Shown: positions 36,331 to 45,484, counted from the first letter of the stretch. The stretch: DNA of 64,000 nucleotides from Massilia sp. PDC64 (GCF_900101265.1 NZ_FMZS01000006.1:395143-459142); one strand, 5' to 3'. A program made the numbers and translations. Notes: generated by a model from the sequence alone, not told the origin.

Positions 36331-36347
36331 AACTGGTCTGACCAGTT
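36331..36347. promoter_or_regulatory. Strong GntR/FadR-type operator ahead of pectate lyase
   Basis: AACTGGTCTGACCAGTT is a perfect 8-bp inverted repeat around one base. The TGGTCnGACCA core is typical of FadR-subfamily GntR regulators, which include hexuronate repressors (UxuR/ExuR-like). It lies 125 bases before the start of the pectate lyase. Confidence 0.6.
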
Positions 36348-36383
36348 TCAACAAATCGTCGCTTTCTACGCCAATTTTGTAAA

Positions 36384-36400
36384 AACCGGACCGACCAGAT
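36384..36400. promoter_or_regulatory. Second, weaker GntR/FadR-type operator
   Basis: AACCGGACCGACCAGAT agrees with the upstream operator at 13 of the 16 positions outside the centre. The two centres are 53 bases apart, five helical turns, which would allow cooperative binding or DNA looping by one regulator. Confidence 0.45.
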
Positions 36401-36471
36401 AGCGGGAGGGGCGAAGCAGGCGCGGAAGCTGTTCTTGGGTACATCAGAAATTTCACCATTCTGGAGAAGAA

Positions 36472-38007
36472 ATGACGATTTCCAAAAAGCAGTTATGCCA
36501 GGCACTCTGCAGCATCGTCGTGATGGCCGGCGCCAGCCCGGGCGTCCATGCGCAAATCTCTTCGCTCGGCGCGACCGACTGGGCAGCCACCGGCACCAAC
36601 AATCTCGGCGGAACCGGCACCACCGGCGGCAACGGTGCGGCCGCAGCCAAGACCTATACCGTGTCGACCCGTGCCGGCCTGATCCAGGCTTTGTACGGCA
36701 ACACCGCCACGATCAAGTCCGACGGCTCGTTCAGCGGCACGCTCGACAACAGCAAGAAGATCATTTACATCTCGGGCACGATCAGCCTGAACCAGAACGC
36801 GGCCGGTACCGAACTGACGGCCAATGACTACGTGACCTATGCCAACGCGGCCAGCAGTACCTGCGCCGGCTACGGCTACACCACGTTCGACCGGATCTGG
36901 CAAGACTATCTGGCGGCCTACAAGCCGCCCTACGCGAAGGTGCCGCCGTCGACGGATCCGGTCGAGGCGGCGCGCGCCTGCGCCAGCAACCACATGAAGA
37001 AAAACGTCGTCCTGACCGTGCCGTCGAACACGTCGATCATCGGCAACGGCTCGACCGCGAAGATCATCCACGGTACCCTGATGATCAGCGGCACGTCGAG
37101 CGCGCCGGTCGACAACGTCGTGATCCGCAACGTGGCGTTCGAAGATGCGTTCGACTTCTTCCCGGCATGGGATCCGACCGATTCCGGCGGGCGCTGGAAT
37201 TCGAACTACGACACGGTGTCGATCCAGTACGCCACTCATGTCTGGATCGACCACTGCACGTTCTCCGACGGCGCGCGCACCGACGACCAGTTCCCGTCCG
37301 TGTGGGCCGCCCCGTATGACGGCGACCTCTACCACGTCCAGCACCACGACGGCCTGCTCGACATCACCAAGTCGGCCAACCTGGTCACCGTGTCGTACAA
37401 CCACTTGCACGACCACGACAAGTCGATGCTGATGGGCGGCACCGATACGGCCAGCCTGACGGCGGAAAATCCGGGTGTGCTGAAGACGACCTTCCACCAC
37501 AATTACTTCCAGAACCTCGTGCAGCGCAAGCCGCGTGTGCGCTACGGCATGGTCCACCTGTACAACAATTATTTCGCCGGCAGCAACAGCGTCGCGCTGT
37601 ATAACTGGATGGTGGGCCTCACGTCAGGGCAGGGCTCGAAACTTTACGTCGAGAACAATGTCTTCAACATCAGTGGAGGGGCGACTGCCAGCGACACGAT
37701 CGGTGCGTCGGTCTCGTCCGGCAGTGCGTTGACCAATTGCGCAGCCCTGTCGGGCATGAGCACGGCGCGTTGCTCGCCCTATATCTTTGACAGCGGCAAC
37801 CTGCTCAACGGCGCGCCCGTGAACCTGAGCGCGACGGCCCACAGCGCCAATTCGCTCGTGACCGTCACGTCCACGCCCTGGTCGTCGGGCAGCAATCCGG
37901 CGGGCACGCCGTCGGCGACGCCGGCCAGCTACTACACCTATTCGGTGGACAGCACGACCAATCTCGCCACCGCCGTGCCGGCCGCGGCGGGTGTCGGCAA
38001 GCTGTAA
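36472..38007 (+). CDS. Secreted pectate lyase (PL1 family)
   Basis: The protein has 511 residues with a signal peptide (cleavage near GVHAQ). The family motifs are HVWIDHCTFSDG, where Asp binds calcium, and QRKPRVRYGMVHLYNNYF, where the Arg acts as the base and PxVRxG is diagnostic. Parallel beta-helix stretches are present before and after. It cleaves polygalacturonate by beta-elimination outside the cell. GGAGAA lies ahead of the ATG. Two GntR-type palindromes upstream suggest induction by uronates or pectin breakdown products. Confidence 0.95.
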   Translation: MTISKKQLCQALCSIVVMAGASPGVHAQISSLGATDWAATGTNNLGGTGTTGGNGAAAAKTYTVSTRAGLIQALYGNTATIKSDGSFSGTLDNSKKIIYISGTISLNQNAAGTELTANDYVTYANAASSTCAGYGYTTFDRIWQDYLAAYKPPYAKVPPSTDPVEAARACASNHMKKNVVLTVPSNTSIIGNGSTAKIIHGTLMISGTSSAPVDNVVIRNVAFEDAFDFFPAWDPTDSGGRWNSNYDTVSIQYATHVWIDHCTFSDGARTDDQFPSVWAAPYDGDLYHVQHHDGLLDITKSANLVTVSYNHLHDHDKSMLMGGTDTASLTAENPGVLKTTFHHNYFQNLVQRKPRVRYGMVHLYNNYFAGSNSVALYNWMVGLTSGQGSKLYVENNVFNISGGATASDTIGASVSSGSALTNCAALSGMSTARCSPYIFDSGNLLNGAPVNLSATAHSANSLVTVTSTPWSSGSNPAGTPSATPASYYTYSVDSTTNLATAVPAAAGVGKL

Positions 38008-38016
38008 GCCGAAAAC

Positions 38017-38045
38017 AAAAACGCCGACCTGCAGGGGGCGGCGTT
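38017..38045 (-). terminator. Hairpin between pectate lyase and tRNA-Phe (second copy)
   Basis: AAAACGCCG (about 38017-38025) and CGGCGTTTT (about 38039-38047) form an inverted repeat that can terminate the minus-strand tRNA and also the pectate lyase transcript. It resembles the hairpin at 14443-14470. Confidence 0.7.
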
Positions 38046-38059
38046 TTCGCTTGAAACTT

Positions 38060-38135
38060 TGGTGGCCCGGGGCGGAATCGAACCACCGACACAAGGATTT
38101 TCAATCCTCTGCTCTACCAACTGAGCTACCAGGCC
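38060..38135 (-). tRNA. tRNA-Phe (anticodon GAA), second copy
   Basis: Identical in sequence to the tRNA at 14484-14559. The upstream promoter is better: TTGCGG (38171-38176) and TATAAT (38148-38153) are separated by 17 bases on the minus strand. Confidence 0.97.
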
Positions 38136-38147
38136 AAAGGAGGCATG

Positions 38148-38176
38148 ATTATAGCGACGGGTTTGCGAAGCCGCAA
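38148..38176 (-). promoter_or_regulatory. Sigma-70 promoter of tRNA-Phe
   Basis: Minus-strand TTGCGG-17-TATAAT lies 13 bases ahead of the tRNA 5' end; the -10 is a perfect match. Confidence 0.65.
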
Positions 38177-38258
38177 GTCCTGTCGAGCAATTTCTGGCAA
38201 GAGTTAGGACAGGATGCCCGTCCCGTTCGCCCGAAGCAGCCACGGTGATGGGTCTATA

Positions 38259-39506
38259 ATGTTCATCATGAGCACACAGACCACTTCCCCCGCACATCAC
38301 CGCAACGTCGCCCGCCGCAGCGACATCTGCATCGTCGGCAACGGCGCCATCGCCAAGACGGCGGCCCTGGGCCTGTCGCAGGCTGGGCACAGCGTCACCC
38401 TGCTCGTGCCGCCCGCGCGCCCGGACGCAGCGGAAGCACCGACCGGGGGCGAGAAACCCTGGGACGTGCGCGTCTATGCACTCAATCACACGGCGCATAC
38501 GCTGTTGTCGTCGCTGAAGGTCTGGGGCGCGCTCGACATGGCGCGCGTGGCACCCGTCGACGCGATGGACGTGCAGGGCGACGGGGAGCATGGCGGCCAC
38601 CTCGGTTTCGACGCGTTCGGCGCCCATGCTGGCTCGCTCGCGTGGATCGTCGAGGACAGCAACCTGAACCAGGCGCTCGACGCGGCGCTGCGCTTCGCCC
38701 AGAACGTCGAGACCGTCACCGGACGCGCCTGCCGCATCGTGAGCAGCGCGGAGGACGTCGAGGTCGAGCTGGAAGACGGCAAGGTGCTTGCGGCCCAGCT
38801 GCTGGTCGGCGCCGACGGCCGCGATTCCTGGGTGCGCGGGCAGTGCGACATCGGCATCGATTACCGCTCGTACCACCAGCGCGCCATCGTCGCCAATTTC
38901 TCGTGCGAAAAGCCCCATCACAACGTGGCCTATCAATGGTTCACGTGCAAGGATGGCATCATCGCGCTGCTGCCGCTGCCGGGCAACAAGGTGTCGCTCG
39001 TGTGGTCCGCGCCGGACACGCTGGCGGACACCATCATGAACGAATCCCTGGGCGAACTGGCGATCCGCCTGGGCGAGTATTCGGAGAACAAGCTGGGCCT
39101 GCTGAAGCCGCTGCAGCCGGAAGACGTCAAGGCGATCCCGCTGGCGCTCGTGCGTCCGCACGCGATCACGGCGCCGCGCGTGGCGCTCATCGGCGATGCG
39201 GCCCATGCCGTGCATCCGCTGGCCGGGCACGGCATGAACCTGGGCTTCGGCGACATCAATGCGCTGCTGGACACGATCGCCGCGCGCGACGCCCACCAGG
39301 GCCTGGGCGACGAGCGCGTGCTGGCGCGCTACGCCCGCGCACGCAAGGAAGACGTGTTGCTGATGCAACTCGCGACGGATGGCCTGGAGCGCCTGTTCGG
39401 CGCAAATCTGGAGCCGGTGCGCGTCGTTCGCAATTTAGGATTAAACTTGCTGGATAAGTTGCCTCTGGTCAAGCGACGGCTGATCGCCCATGCGATGGGC
39501 AGGTAA
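38259..39506 (+). CDS. FAD-dependent UbiH/UbiF-type hydroxylase
   Basis: The protein has 415 residues (412 from the ATG at 38268). It has an N-terminal FAD-binding segment (ICIVGNGAIAK, with the middle Gly changed to Asn), the LLVGADGRDSWVR NAD(P)H/FAD motif and the VALIGDAAHAVHPLAGHGMNLGFGD motif. This is the ubiquinone-biosynthesis hydroxylase family; which carbon of the ring it hydroxylates cannot be told. TATAAT (38255-38260) overlaps the first ATG, so if it is the -10 the real start is the second ATG or the mRNA is leaderless. It precedes dsbC by 27 bases. Confidence 0.88.
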   Translation: MFIMSTQTTSPAHHRNVARRSDICIVGNGAIAKTAALGLSQAGHSVTLLVPPARPDAAEAPTGGEKPWDVRVYALNHTAHTLLSSLKVWGALDMARVAPVDAMDVQGDGEHGGHLGFDAFGAHAGSLAWIVEDSNLNQALDAALRFAQNVETVTGRACRIVSSAEDVEVELEDGKVLAAQLLVGADGRDSWVRGQCDIGIDYRSYHQRAIVANFSCEKPHHNVAYQWFTCKDGIIALLPLPGNKVSLVWSAPDTLADTIMNESLGELAIRLGEYSENKLGLLKPLQPEDVKAIPLALVRPHAITAPRVALIGDAAHAVHPLAGHGMNLGFGDINALLDTIAARDAHQGLGDERVLARYARARKEDVLLMQLATDGLERLFGANLEPVRVVRNLGLNLLDKLPLVKRRLIAHAMGR

Positions 39507-39533
39507 CGTGGCACATCTTTAAGGAATTCACTC

Positions 39534-40256
39534 ATGGGTAAAACGAAGCTCGCCGTCCTGCTGGCGACCGGCCTGATCACGTCGTGCGTCGGTGCGCAGA
39601 ACTCGGTCGAGGCGAACATCAAGAAGGCGATCGAACCGCGCCTGGGCGGCGCCAAGATCGAGTCGATCAAGGAAACGCCGTACGCCGGGCTGTACGAACT
39701 GCGCGTCGCCGGCGACATCCTGTACACGGACAAGAAGGGCGAATACCTGATCATCGGCCACGTGTACGATGCCAAGACGACGCGCGACCTGACCCGCGAG
39801 CGCATCGACGACATCAACAAGATCAAGTTCTCCGACCTGCCGCTGAACGACGCCATCAAGCAGGTCAAGGGCGACGGCAAGCGCGTGATCGCCGTGTTCG
39901 AAGACCCGAACTGCGGCTACTGCAAGCGCCTGCGCCAGACGACGCTGAAGGACATGGACAACGTGACGATCTACACGTTCCTGTACAACATCCTGTCGCC
40001 GGACTCGTTCGAGAAATCGAAGAACGTCTGGTGCGCCCCGGACCGCGCCAAGGCCTGGGATGACTGGATGATCAACAACAAGCCGGCACCGGCCGCGCCG
40101 GCGAAATGCGAGTCGCCGAACGAGAGGGTGCTGGCACTCGGCCAGAAGCTGCACATCACCGGCACGCCGGCGATCTTCTTCTCGGACGGCAGCCGGATTC
40201 CGGGCGCCGTCGACCAGAAGACGCTCGAGGCCAAACTGGCCACCCTCAAGCAGTAA
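39534..40256 (+). CDS. dsbC: Thiol:disulfide interchange protein DsbC
   Basis: The protein has 240 residues. It has a signal peptide with a Cys near its end ([11 protein letters not shown]), an N-terminal dimerisation domain and a C-terminal thioredoxin fold with active-site CGYC and cis-Pro loop TGTPAIFF. It is a periplasmic disulfide isomerase kept reduced by DsbD. AAGGA lies ahead of the ATG. A terminator follows. Confidence 0.95.
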   Translation: MGKTKLAVLLATGLITSCVGAQNSVEANIKKAIEPRLGGAKIESIKETPYAGLYELRVAGDILYTDKKGEYLIIGHVYDAKTTRDLTRERIDDINKIKFSDLPLNDAIKQVKGDGKRVIAVFEDPNCGYCKRLRQTTLKDMDNVTIYTFLYNILSPDSFEKSKNVWCAPDRAKAWDDWMINNKPAPAAPAKCESPNERVLALGQKLHITGTPAIFFSDGSRIPGAVDQKTLEAKLATLKQ

Positions 40257-40271
40257 GAAGTAAAACGAAAA

Positions 40272-40293
40272 GCCCGGCACCGCCGGGTTTTTT
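40272..40293 (+). terminator. Rho-independent terminator after dsbC
   Basis: CCCGGC (40273-40278) pairs with GCCGGG (40282-40287), loop ACC, followed by six T. It lies 15 bases past the dsbC stop. Confidence 0.92.
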
Positions 40294-40330
40294 ACGCCGT
40301 CACACAATAAACCAGAACAAGGGAGAAGAC

Positions 40331-40789
40331 ATGCTCACACTGAACATCAACGGGCGCGACGTCCAGGTCGACGCCGATCCCTCCACGCCCATCCTGTGGA
40401 CCCTGCGCGACAACCTGAACATGACCGGCACCAAGTTCGGCTGCGGCGCCGCCCTGTGCGGCGCATGCACCGTCCACCTGGACGGCCAGGCGATCCGTTC
40501 CTGCGTCACGCCGATCTCCGCCGCCGCGGGGCACAAGATCACGACCATCGAAGCGATGGAAACCGACAAGGTCGGCAAGGCCGTGCAGGACGCCTGGGTC
40601 AAGCACGACGTCCCGCAATGCGGCTATTGCCAGAGCGGCCAGGTGATGAGCGCCGCGGCCCTGCTGCGCGTGAACAAGAAGCCGACGGACACCGACATCG
40701 ACAACGCCATGAGCGGCAATATCTGCCGTTGCGGCACCTACCAACGCATCCGCGCGGCCATCAAGGATGCCGCCAAGACCCTGGCGTAA
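40331..40789 (+). CDS. iorA: 2Fe-2S small subunit of xanthine-dehydrogenase-type oxidoreductase
   Basis: The protein has 152 residues. The plant-type [2Fe-2S] site is CGAALCGAC...C and the second cluster is CGYCQSGQ...CRC. This matches isoquinoline-1-oxidoreductase alpha-like subunits. It lies 10 bases ahead of the molybdenum subunit gene and passes electrons from it; no cytochrome partner is seen. The substrate may be an aldehyde or N-heterocycle. The symbol follows the family. Confidence 0.92.
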   Translation: MLTLNINGRDVQVDADPSTPILWTLRDNLNMTGTKFGCGAALCGACTVHLDGQAIRSCVTPISAAAGHKITTIEAMETDKVGKAVQDAWVKHDVPQCGYCQSGQVMSAAALLRVNKKPTDTDIDNAMSGNICRCGTYQRIRAAIKDAAKTLA

Positions 40790-40799
40790 GGAGGCGCGC

Positions 40800-43004
40800 A
40801 TGCTTTTCGACCAAGTGAAAAACGTGACGCCCGCTGGCGTCTCCCGCCGCGGTTTCCTGAAAGCGGGCGCCGCCGCCACGGGCGGTCTCGTGCTGGGCTT
40901 CGTGCTGCCGTCCGGCGGCCGCTTCGCCCGTGCCGCGGATGCGGCGAAACCGGCCGTCTACGCGCCAAACGCCTTCCTGCGCGTGGCGCCGGACAACACG
41001 GTGACCGTGATGGTCAACCGCCTCGAATTCGGCCAGGGCGTGCACACGGCGCTGCCGATGGTGATCGCGGACGAACTGGATGCCGACTGGAGCCAGGTGC
41101 GCGCCGAGCTCGCGCCGGCCGCCGACGTGTACAAGGATCCGGCCTTCGGCATCCAGATGACGGGCGGGTCGGGCACCGTCGCCCACTCGTTCACGCAATA
41201 CCGCGAAGTGGGCGCACGCGCCCGCGCGATGCTGGTCGCCGCCGCCGCGCAGCAGTGGAAGGTGGATCCGTCCCAGTGCCGCACGGCGAAGGGCGTCGTT
41301 TATGGCCCGGCAGGCAGGAAGGCGACCTACGGATCGCTGGCCGAAGCGGCCATGGCCCTGCCGGTGCCGCAGGCCGTCACGCTGAAGGACCAGAAGTCCT
41401 TCCGCTACATCGGCAAGCCGATGCCGCGCCTGGACGCGCGTGCCAAGTCGACGGGCCGCCAGCAGTTCGGCCTGGACGTCAAGCCGGCCGGCACCAAGGT
41501 CGCCGTCGTCGCGCACCCGCCCGTGTTCGGCGCGAAGCCGGCGAAGCTCGACGCATCGAAGGCGCAGGCCGTGCGCGGCGTGATCGCGGTACTGGAGATT
41601 CCGGTGGACCGGGGCGGCCGCGGCGTGGCCGTCGTCGCCGACGGCTACTGGCCCGCCAAGCAGGCGCGCGACTTGCTCGCCATCGAGTGGGACACGAGCG
41701 CCGTCGAAAAAGTCGACAGCGGCAAGCAGCTGGCGCAGTTCGCGGAGCTGGCAAAGACGCCCGGCGCCGTCGCGCGCAAGGCCGACACGTCGCAGCTGGC
41801 CGGCGCTGCCAAAAAGATCTCGGCCGTCTACGAATTCCCTTACCTGGCCCACGCGCCGATGGAACCGATCAACTGCACGGTCGACCTGAAGGACGACGCC
41901 TGCACCTTGTGGGTCGGCTCGCAATTCCAGACCATCGACCAGGCGGCGGCCGCCGCGACGGCCGGCCTGAAGCCCGAGCAGGTGACGCTGAACACGATGA
42001 TGGCGGGCGGCGGCTTCGGCCGGCGCGCGGTGCCCACGTCGGACTTCATCGTGGAGGCCGTCAACATCGCCAAGGCTTATAAGGCCGCGGGCCATGCGGG
42101 CCCCGTGAAGCTGATCTGGAGCCGCGAAGATGACATCCGCGGCGGCTACTACCGTCCGTCGCACATCCACCGCGCCGACATCGGCCTGGACGCCGGCGGA
42201 AACATCGTCGCGTGGGACCACACGATCGTCGGCCAGTCCATCATCAGCGGCACCCCGTTCGAACCGATGATGGTCAAGAACGGCGTCGACGCGACGATGG
42301 TCGAAGGCATGGGCGAGCCGTACGACGTGCCGCTGAACCTGACGGCGCACATGGTCAAGGCCAACGTGCCCGTGCTGTGGTGGCGCTCCGTCGGGTCCAC
42401 GCACACGGCGTTCGTGATGGAGACGCTGATCGACGAGGCGGCCCATGCGGCCGGCCAGGACCCGGTCGCGTACCGCAAGAAGCTGATCGACGCGAAGCAC
42501 GTGCGCCATCACGCGGCGCTGGACCTGGCCGTGGCGAAGTCCGGCTACGGCAAGAAGACGCTGCCGAAAGGGCATGCGTACGGCGTCGCGCTGCATGAGT
42601 CGTTCAACACGGTCGTCGCCTACGTCGTCGAAGCGTCCATCGTCGAGGGCAGCCCGAAGGTGCACAAGGTCACGGCCGCCGTGCACTGCAACCTGCCCGT
42701 CAACCCGATGTCCATCGACGCGCAGGTGCAGGGCGCGGCGCTGATGGGCCTCGGCATGACGTTGCCGGGCGCGCGCATCACGTTGAAGGATGGCGTCGTC
42801 GAGCAGCAGAATTTCGGCGACTACACGGTGGCGCGCATGAACGACATGCCGCAGGTCGACGTGTTCATGGTCCCGTCGCAGGATCCGCCGACGGGCATGG
42901 GCGAACCGGGCCTGCCGCCGCTGGCGCCGGCGCTGGCCAATGCCGTGTTCAAGCTGACCGGCAAGCGCCTGCGCAAGCTGCCGTTCGACCTGGCGGCGGC
43001 GTGA
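40800..43004 (+). CDS. iorB: Molybdopterin-binding large subunit (IorB-like), exported by Tat
   Basis: The protein has 734 residues. An N-terminal twin-arginine signal (SRRGFLKAGAAATGG) indicates export of the folded complex with its small subunit. Ala-rich repeats and motifs such as NRLEFGQGVHTALPM, GGGFGRRA and LWWRSVGSTHTAFV are typical of the IorB molybdenum hydroxylase family. It shares GTGA with the next gene. There is no XdhC in the window. Confidence 0.93.
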   Translation: MLFDQVKNVTPAGVSRRGFLKAGAAATGGLVLGFVLPSGGRFARAADAAKPAVYAPNAFLRVAPDNTVTVMVNRLEFGQGVHTALPMVIADELDADWSQVRAELAPAADVYKDPAFGIQMTGGSGTVAHSFTQYREVGARARAMLVAAAAQQWKVDPSQCRTAKGVVYGPAGRKATYGSLAEAAMALPVPQAVTLKDQKSFRYIGKPMPRLDARAKSTGRQQFGLDVKPAGTKVAVVAHPPVFGAKPAKLDASKAQAVRGVIAVLEIPVDRGGRGVAVVADGYWPAKQARDLLAIEWDTSAVEKVDSGKQLAQFAELAKTPGAVARKADTSQLAGAAKKISAVYEFPYLAHAPMEPINCTVDLKDDACTLWVGSQFQTIDQAAAAATAGLKPEQVTLNTMMAGGGFGRRAVPTSDFIVEAVNIAKAYKAAGHAGPVKLIWSREDDIRGGYYRPSHIHRADIGLDAGGNIVAWDHTIVGQSIISGTPFEPMMVKNGVDATMVEGMGEPYDVPLNLTAHMVKANVPVLWWRSVGSTHTAFVMETLIDEAAHAAGQDPVAYRKKLIDAKHVRHHAALDLAVAKSGYGKKTLPKGHAYGVALHESFNTVVAYVVEASIVEGSPKVHKVTAAVHCNLPVNPMSIDAQVQGAALMGLGMTLPGARITLKDGVVEQQNFGDYTVARMNDMPQVDVFMVPSQDPPTGMGEPGLPPLAPALANAVFKLTGKRLRKLPFDLAAA

Positions 43005-43585
43005 CCGTGTCCCCGGTCGGCATCCTGTTGGCGGCCGGCCGGGGGCGCCGCTTCGATCCGGCCGGGCAACGCAACAAGCTGTTGCAGCCGCTGGCGGGAG
43101 CGACGGTCGTCGAGACCAGCGCGCGCAAGCTGTTGGCGGCGACCTCACGCGTTGTCGCCGTCGTGCCGCCGCTTGACGCCGGCGTCGGCGAGCGGCTGGC
43201 GGCGCTCGGGTGCGACGTGACCGTGTGCACGGACGCCGACAGCGGCATGGCAGCATCGCTCACGCATGCCATCCGCCATTCGCTGGCGCTGCAGCCGCGG
43301 GCCTGGCTCGTGGCGCTGGGCGATATGCCGTACGTGGACCCGTTTACGCTGCGCCGCCTCGCCGAAGCCCTTACGGCCGGCGCGGGCATCGCGGCGCCCG
43401 TGCTGGACGGCCGGCGCGGGAATCCAGTCGGTTTCGGCGCCGTCCACCTGGATGCGCTGCTGGCGCTAAGCGGCGACGCGGGTGCGCGGCGTCTGCTGCA
43501 GGCGTTTCCCGTGACCGAGGTGGCGGTCGACGACCCGGGGATATTCCGCGACATCGACCTTCCGGGCGACCTGACGGAAGCGTAA
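43001..43585 (+). CDS. Molybdenum-cofactor nucleotidyltransferase (MocA/MobA-like)
   Basis: The protein has 194 residues. VGILLAAGRGRRF is the nucleotide-binding loop, and RNKLLQPLAGATVVE, ALGDMPYVDP and LDGRRGNPVGF are typical of MocA/MobA. MocA adds CMP to form the cytosine-dinucleotide cofactor used by the xanthine-oxidase family. The GTG start overlaps the stop of iorB by 4 bases (GTGA), so the pair is translationally coupled. Residue pattern suggests MocA over MobA, inferred from context. Confidence 0.85.
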   Translation: MTVSPVGILLAAGRGRRFDPAGQRNKLLQPLAGATVVETSARKLLAATSRVVAVVPPLDAGVGERLAALGCDVTVCTDADSGMAASLTHAIRHSLALQPRAWLVALGDMPYVDPFTLRRLAEALTAGAGIAAPVLDGRRGNPVGFGAVHLDALLALSGDAGARRLLQAFPVTEVAVDDPGIFRDIDLPGDLTEA

Positions 43586-43663
43586 GCCCAACCGTGTGAA
43601 CACCCTTTTTTCTGAAAAATCCCGTTACACTACGGCGCATTGGAGAGAGATTGTTCACGTCAT

Positions 43664-45484
43664 ATGAAAAAAGCACCCCAGAAGCAGCCGCCGGCCATCC
43701 AGTACACCATCGTCCCGAAGGACCTGGCCGGGCACCTGTTCAATGTCACCGTCACCGTGGCGGAGCCGCATCCGGACGGGCAGGTGTTCGCGCTGCCGGC
43801 CTGGATTCCGGGCAGCTACATGATCCGCGAGTTCGCCCGCAACATCGTGCGCATCCGCGCGGAAGCGGGTGGCGCCGCGGTTCGTCTCACGAAGCTGGAC
43901 AAGCATAGCTGGCAGGCCGCGCCCGTCGCCGGGCCGCTGACGCTGCATTACGAGGTGTATGCGTGGGACCTGTCGGTGCGCGCCGCCCACCTGGACCAGA
44001 CCCACGGCTTCTTCAATGGCACGAGCGTGTTCCTGCGCGTCGTGGGCCAGGAGACGCGGCCGCACCAGGTCGACATCCAGCGCCCCGCCGACCCGGCCGC
44101 CCGCACCTGGCGCGTGGCCACGTCGCTGCCGGAAGCGGGCGCCAAGCGCTACGGCTTCGGTACCTATGTCGCGAGCGACTACGATGAACTGATCGACCAC
44201 CCCGTCGAAATGGGCGATTTCGCGCTGGGCGGTTTTACCGCGCACGGCGTGCGCCACGACATCGTCATCACGGGCCGTGTGCCGAACCTCGACATGGCGC
44301 GTCTCGAGAAAGACCTGAAAGCGATCTGCGAAACCCAGATCGCGTTCTTCGAGCCGAAGACGAAGAAGGCGCCGATGGACCGCTACGTATTCCTGACGAT
44401 GGTCGTCGGCGACGGCTACGGCGGCCTGGAACACCGCGCGTCGACGGCCCTGATCTGCTCGCGTACCGACCTGCCGTCGACGGCGGCGCCGAAGACGGCC
44501 GAGCCGAACGAGGGCTATATCAAGTTCCTGGGGCTGTGCAGCCACGAATACTTCCACACCTGGAACGTCAAGCGCATCAAGCCGGCCGTGTTCGCGCCTT
44601 ACGACCTGCAGGTCGAGAACTATACGCCTCTCCTGTGGCTGTTCGAGGGCTTCACGAGCTATTACGACGACCTGATGCTCGTGCGCAGCGGCATCATCAG
44701 CGAGGCCACGTACTTCAAGCTGCTCGGCAAGACCGTCGGCAGCGTCCTGCGCGGCACGGGCCGCACGAAGCAGAGCATCGCCGAGTCCAGCTTCGACGCG
44801 TGGAGCAAGTACTACCGCCAGGACGAGAATGCGCCGAATGCGATCATCAGCTATTACACCAAGGGTTCCCTCGTGGGCCTCGCGTTCGACCTGACGATCC
44901 GCGCGAAGACGGAAGGCGCGAAGTCGCTGGACGACATCATGCTCGCGTTGTGGGACCGCTACGGCCGCGATTTCTACAAAGGCGGCGCGCGCGGCGTGAC
45001 GGAGCAGGAGGTGGAAAGCCTGTTCGACGAGGTGAGCGGCGTGCGCCTCAAATCCATCTTCGACCGCTACATCCGCGGCACGGAAGACATCCCGCTGGCC
45101 AAGCTGTACGCGCCGTTCAGCGTGAAGGTGACGGAAGAGCGCAAGAACGCGAAGCCGTCGCTGGACGCCGGCATCGGCCGCGACGCCGCCGGTGTGAAGC
45201 TGACGCAGGTGCACGAAGGGGGCGCCGCGCACCAGGCGGGCCTGTCGGCCGGCGACATCCTGATCGCCGTGGACGGCCTGCGCGTGAACGGCAACCCGTC
45301 CAACCTGGACCAGCTGTTCGCGCGCTACCGCGTGGGCGATACCGTGACCGTGCACGCGTTCCGGCGCGACGAGCTGATGACGTTCGACGTCACCCTGCAG
45401 GGCGACCGCGTGCCGTGCGTGCAGATCTCGGTGGCGCCGGGCACCCGCAAGGGCCCGGCCGTGAAGCGTCCCAGCGCGAGTTAA
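43664..45484 (+). CDS. M61 glycyl aminopeptidase-type protease with PDZ domain
   Basis: The protein has 606 residues. The zinc motif is SHEYFHTWNVKRIKP at about residue 294, characteristic of M61. The N-terminus is beta-rich (VTVTVAEPHPDG...ALPAWIPGSYMIREFARNI), and a PDZ domain with GAAHQAGLSAGDILIAVDGLRV lies at about residues 480-590. No signal peptide, so probably cytosolic. Its end shares TTAA with the convergent histidine kinase gene. Confidence 0.93.
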   Translation: MKKAPQKQPPAIQYTIVPKDLAGHLFNVTVTVAEPHPDGQVFALPAWIPGSYMIREFARNIVRIRAEAGGAAVRLTKLDKHSWQAAPVAGPLTLHYEVYAWDLSVRAAHLDQTHGFFNGTSVFLRVVGQETRPHQVDIQRPADPAARTWRVATSLPEAGAKRYGFGTYVASDYDELIDHPVEMGDFALGGFTAHGVRHDIVITGRVPNLDMARLEKDLKAICETQIAFFEPKTKKAPMDRYVFLTMVVGDGYGGLEHRASTALICSRTDLPSTAAPKTAEPNEGYIKFLGLCSHEYFHTWNVKRIKPAVFAPYDLQVENYTPLLWLFEGFTSYYDDLMLVRSGIISEATYFKLLGKTVGSVLRGTGRTKQSIAESSFDAWSKYYRQDENAPNAIISYYTKGSLVGLAFDLTIRAKTEGAKSLDDIMLALWDRYGRDFYKGGARGVTEQEVESLFDEVSGVRLKSIFDRYIRGTEDIPLAKLYAPFSVKVTEERKNAKPSLDAGIGRDAAGVKLTQVHEGGAAHQAGLSAGDILIAVDGLRVNGNPSNLDQLFARYRVGDTVTVHAFRRDELMTFDVTLQGDRVPCVQISVAPGTRKGPAVKRPSAS

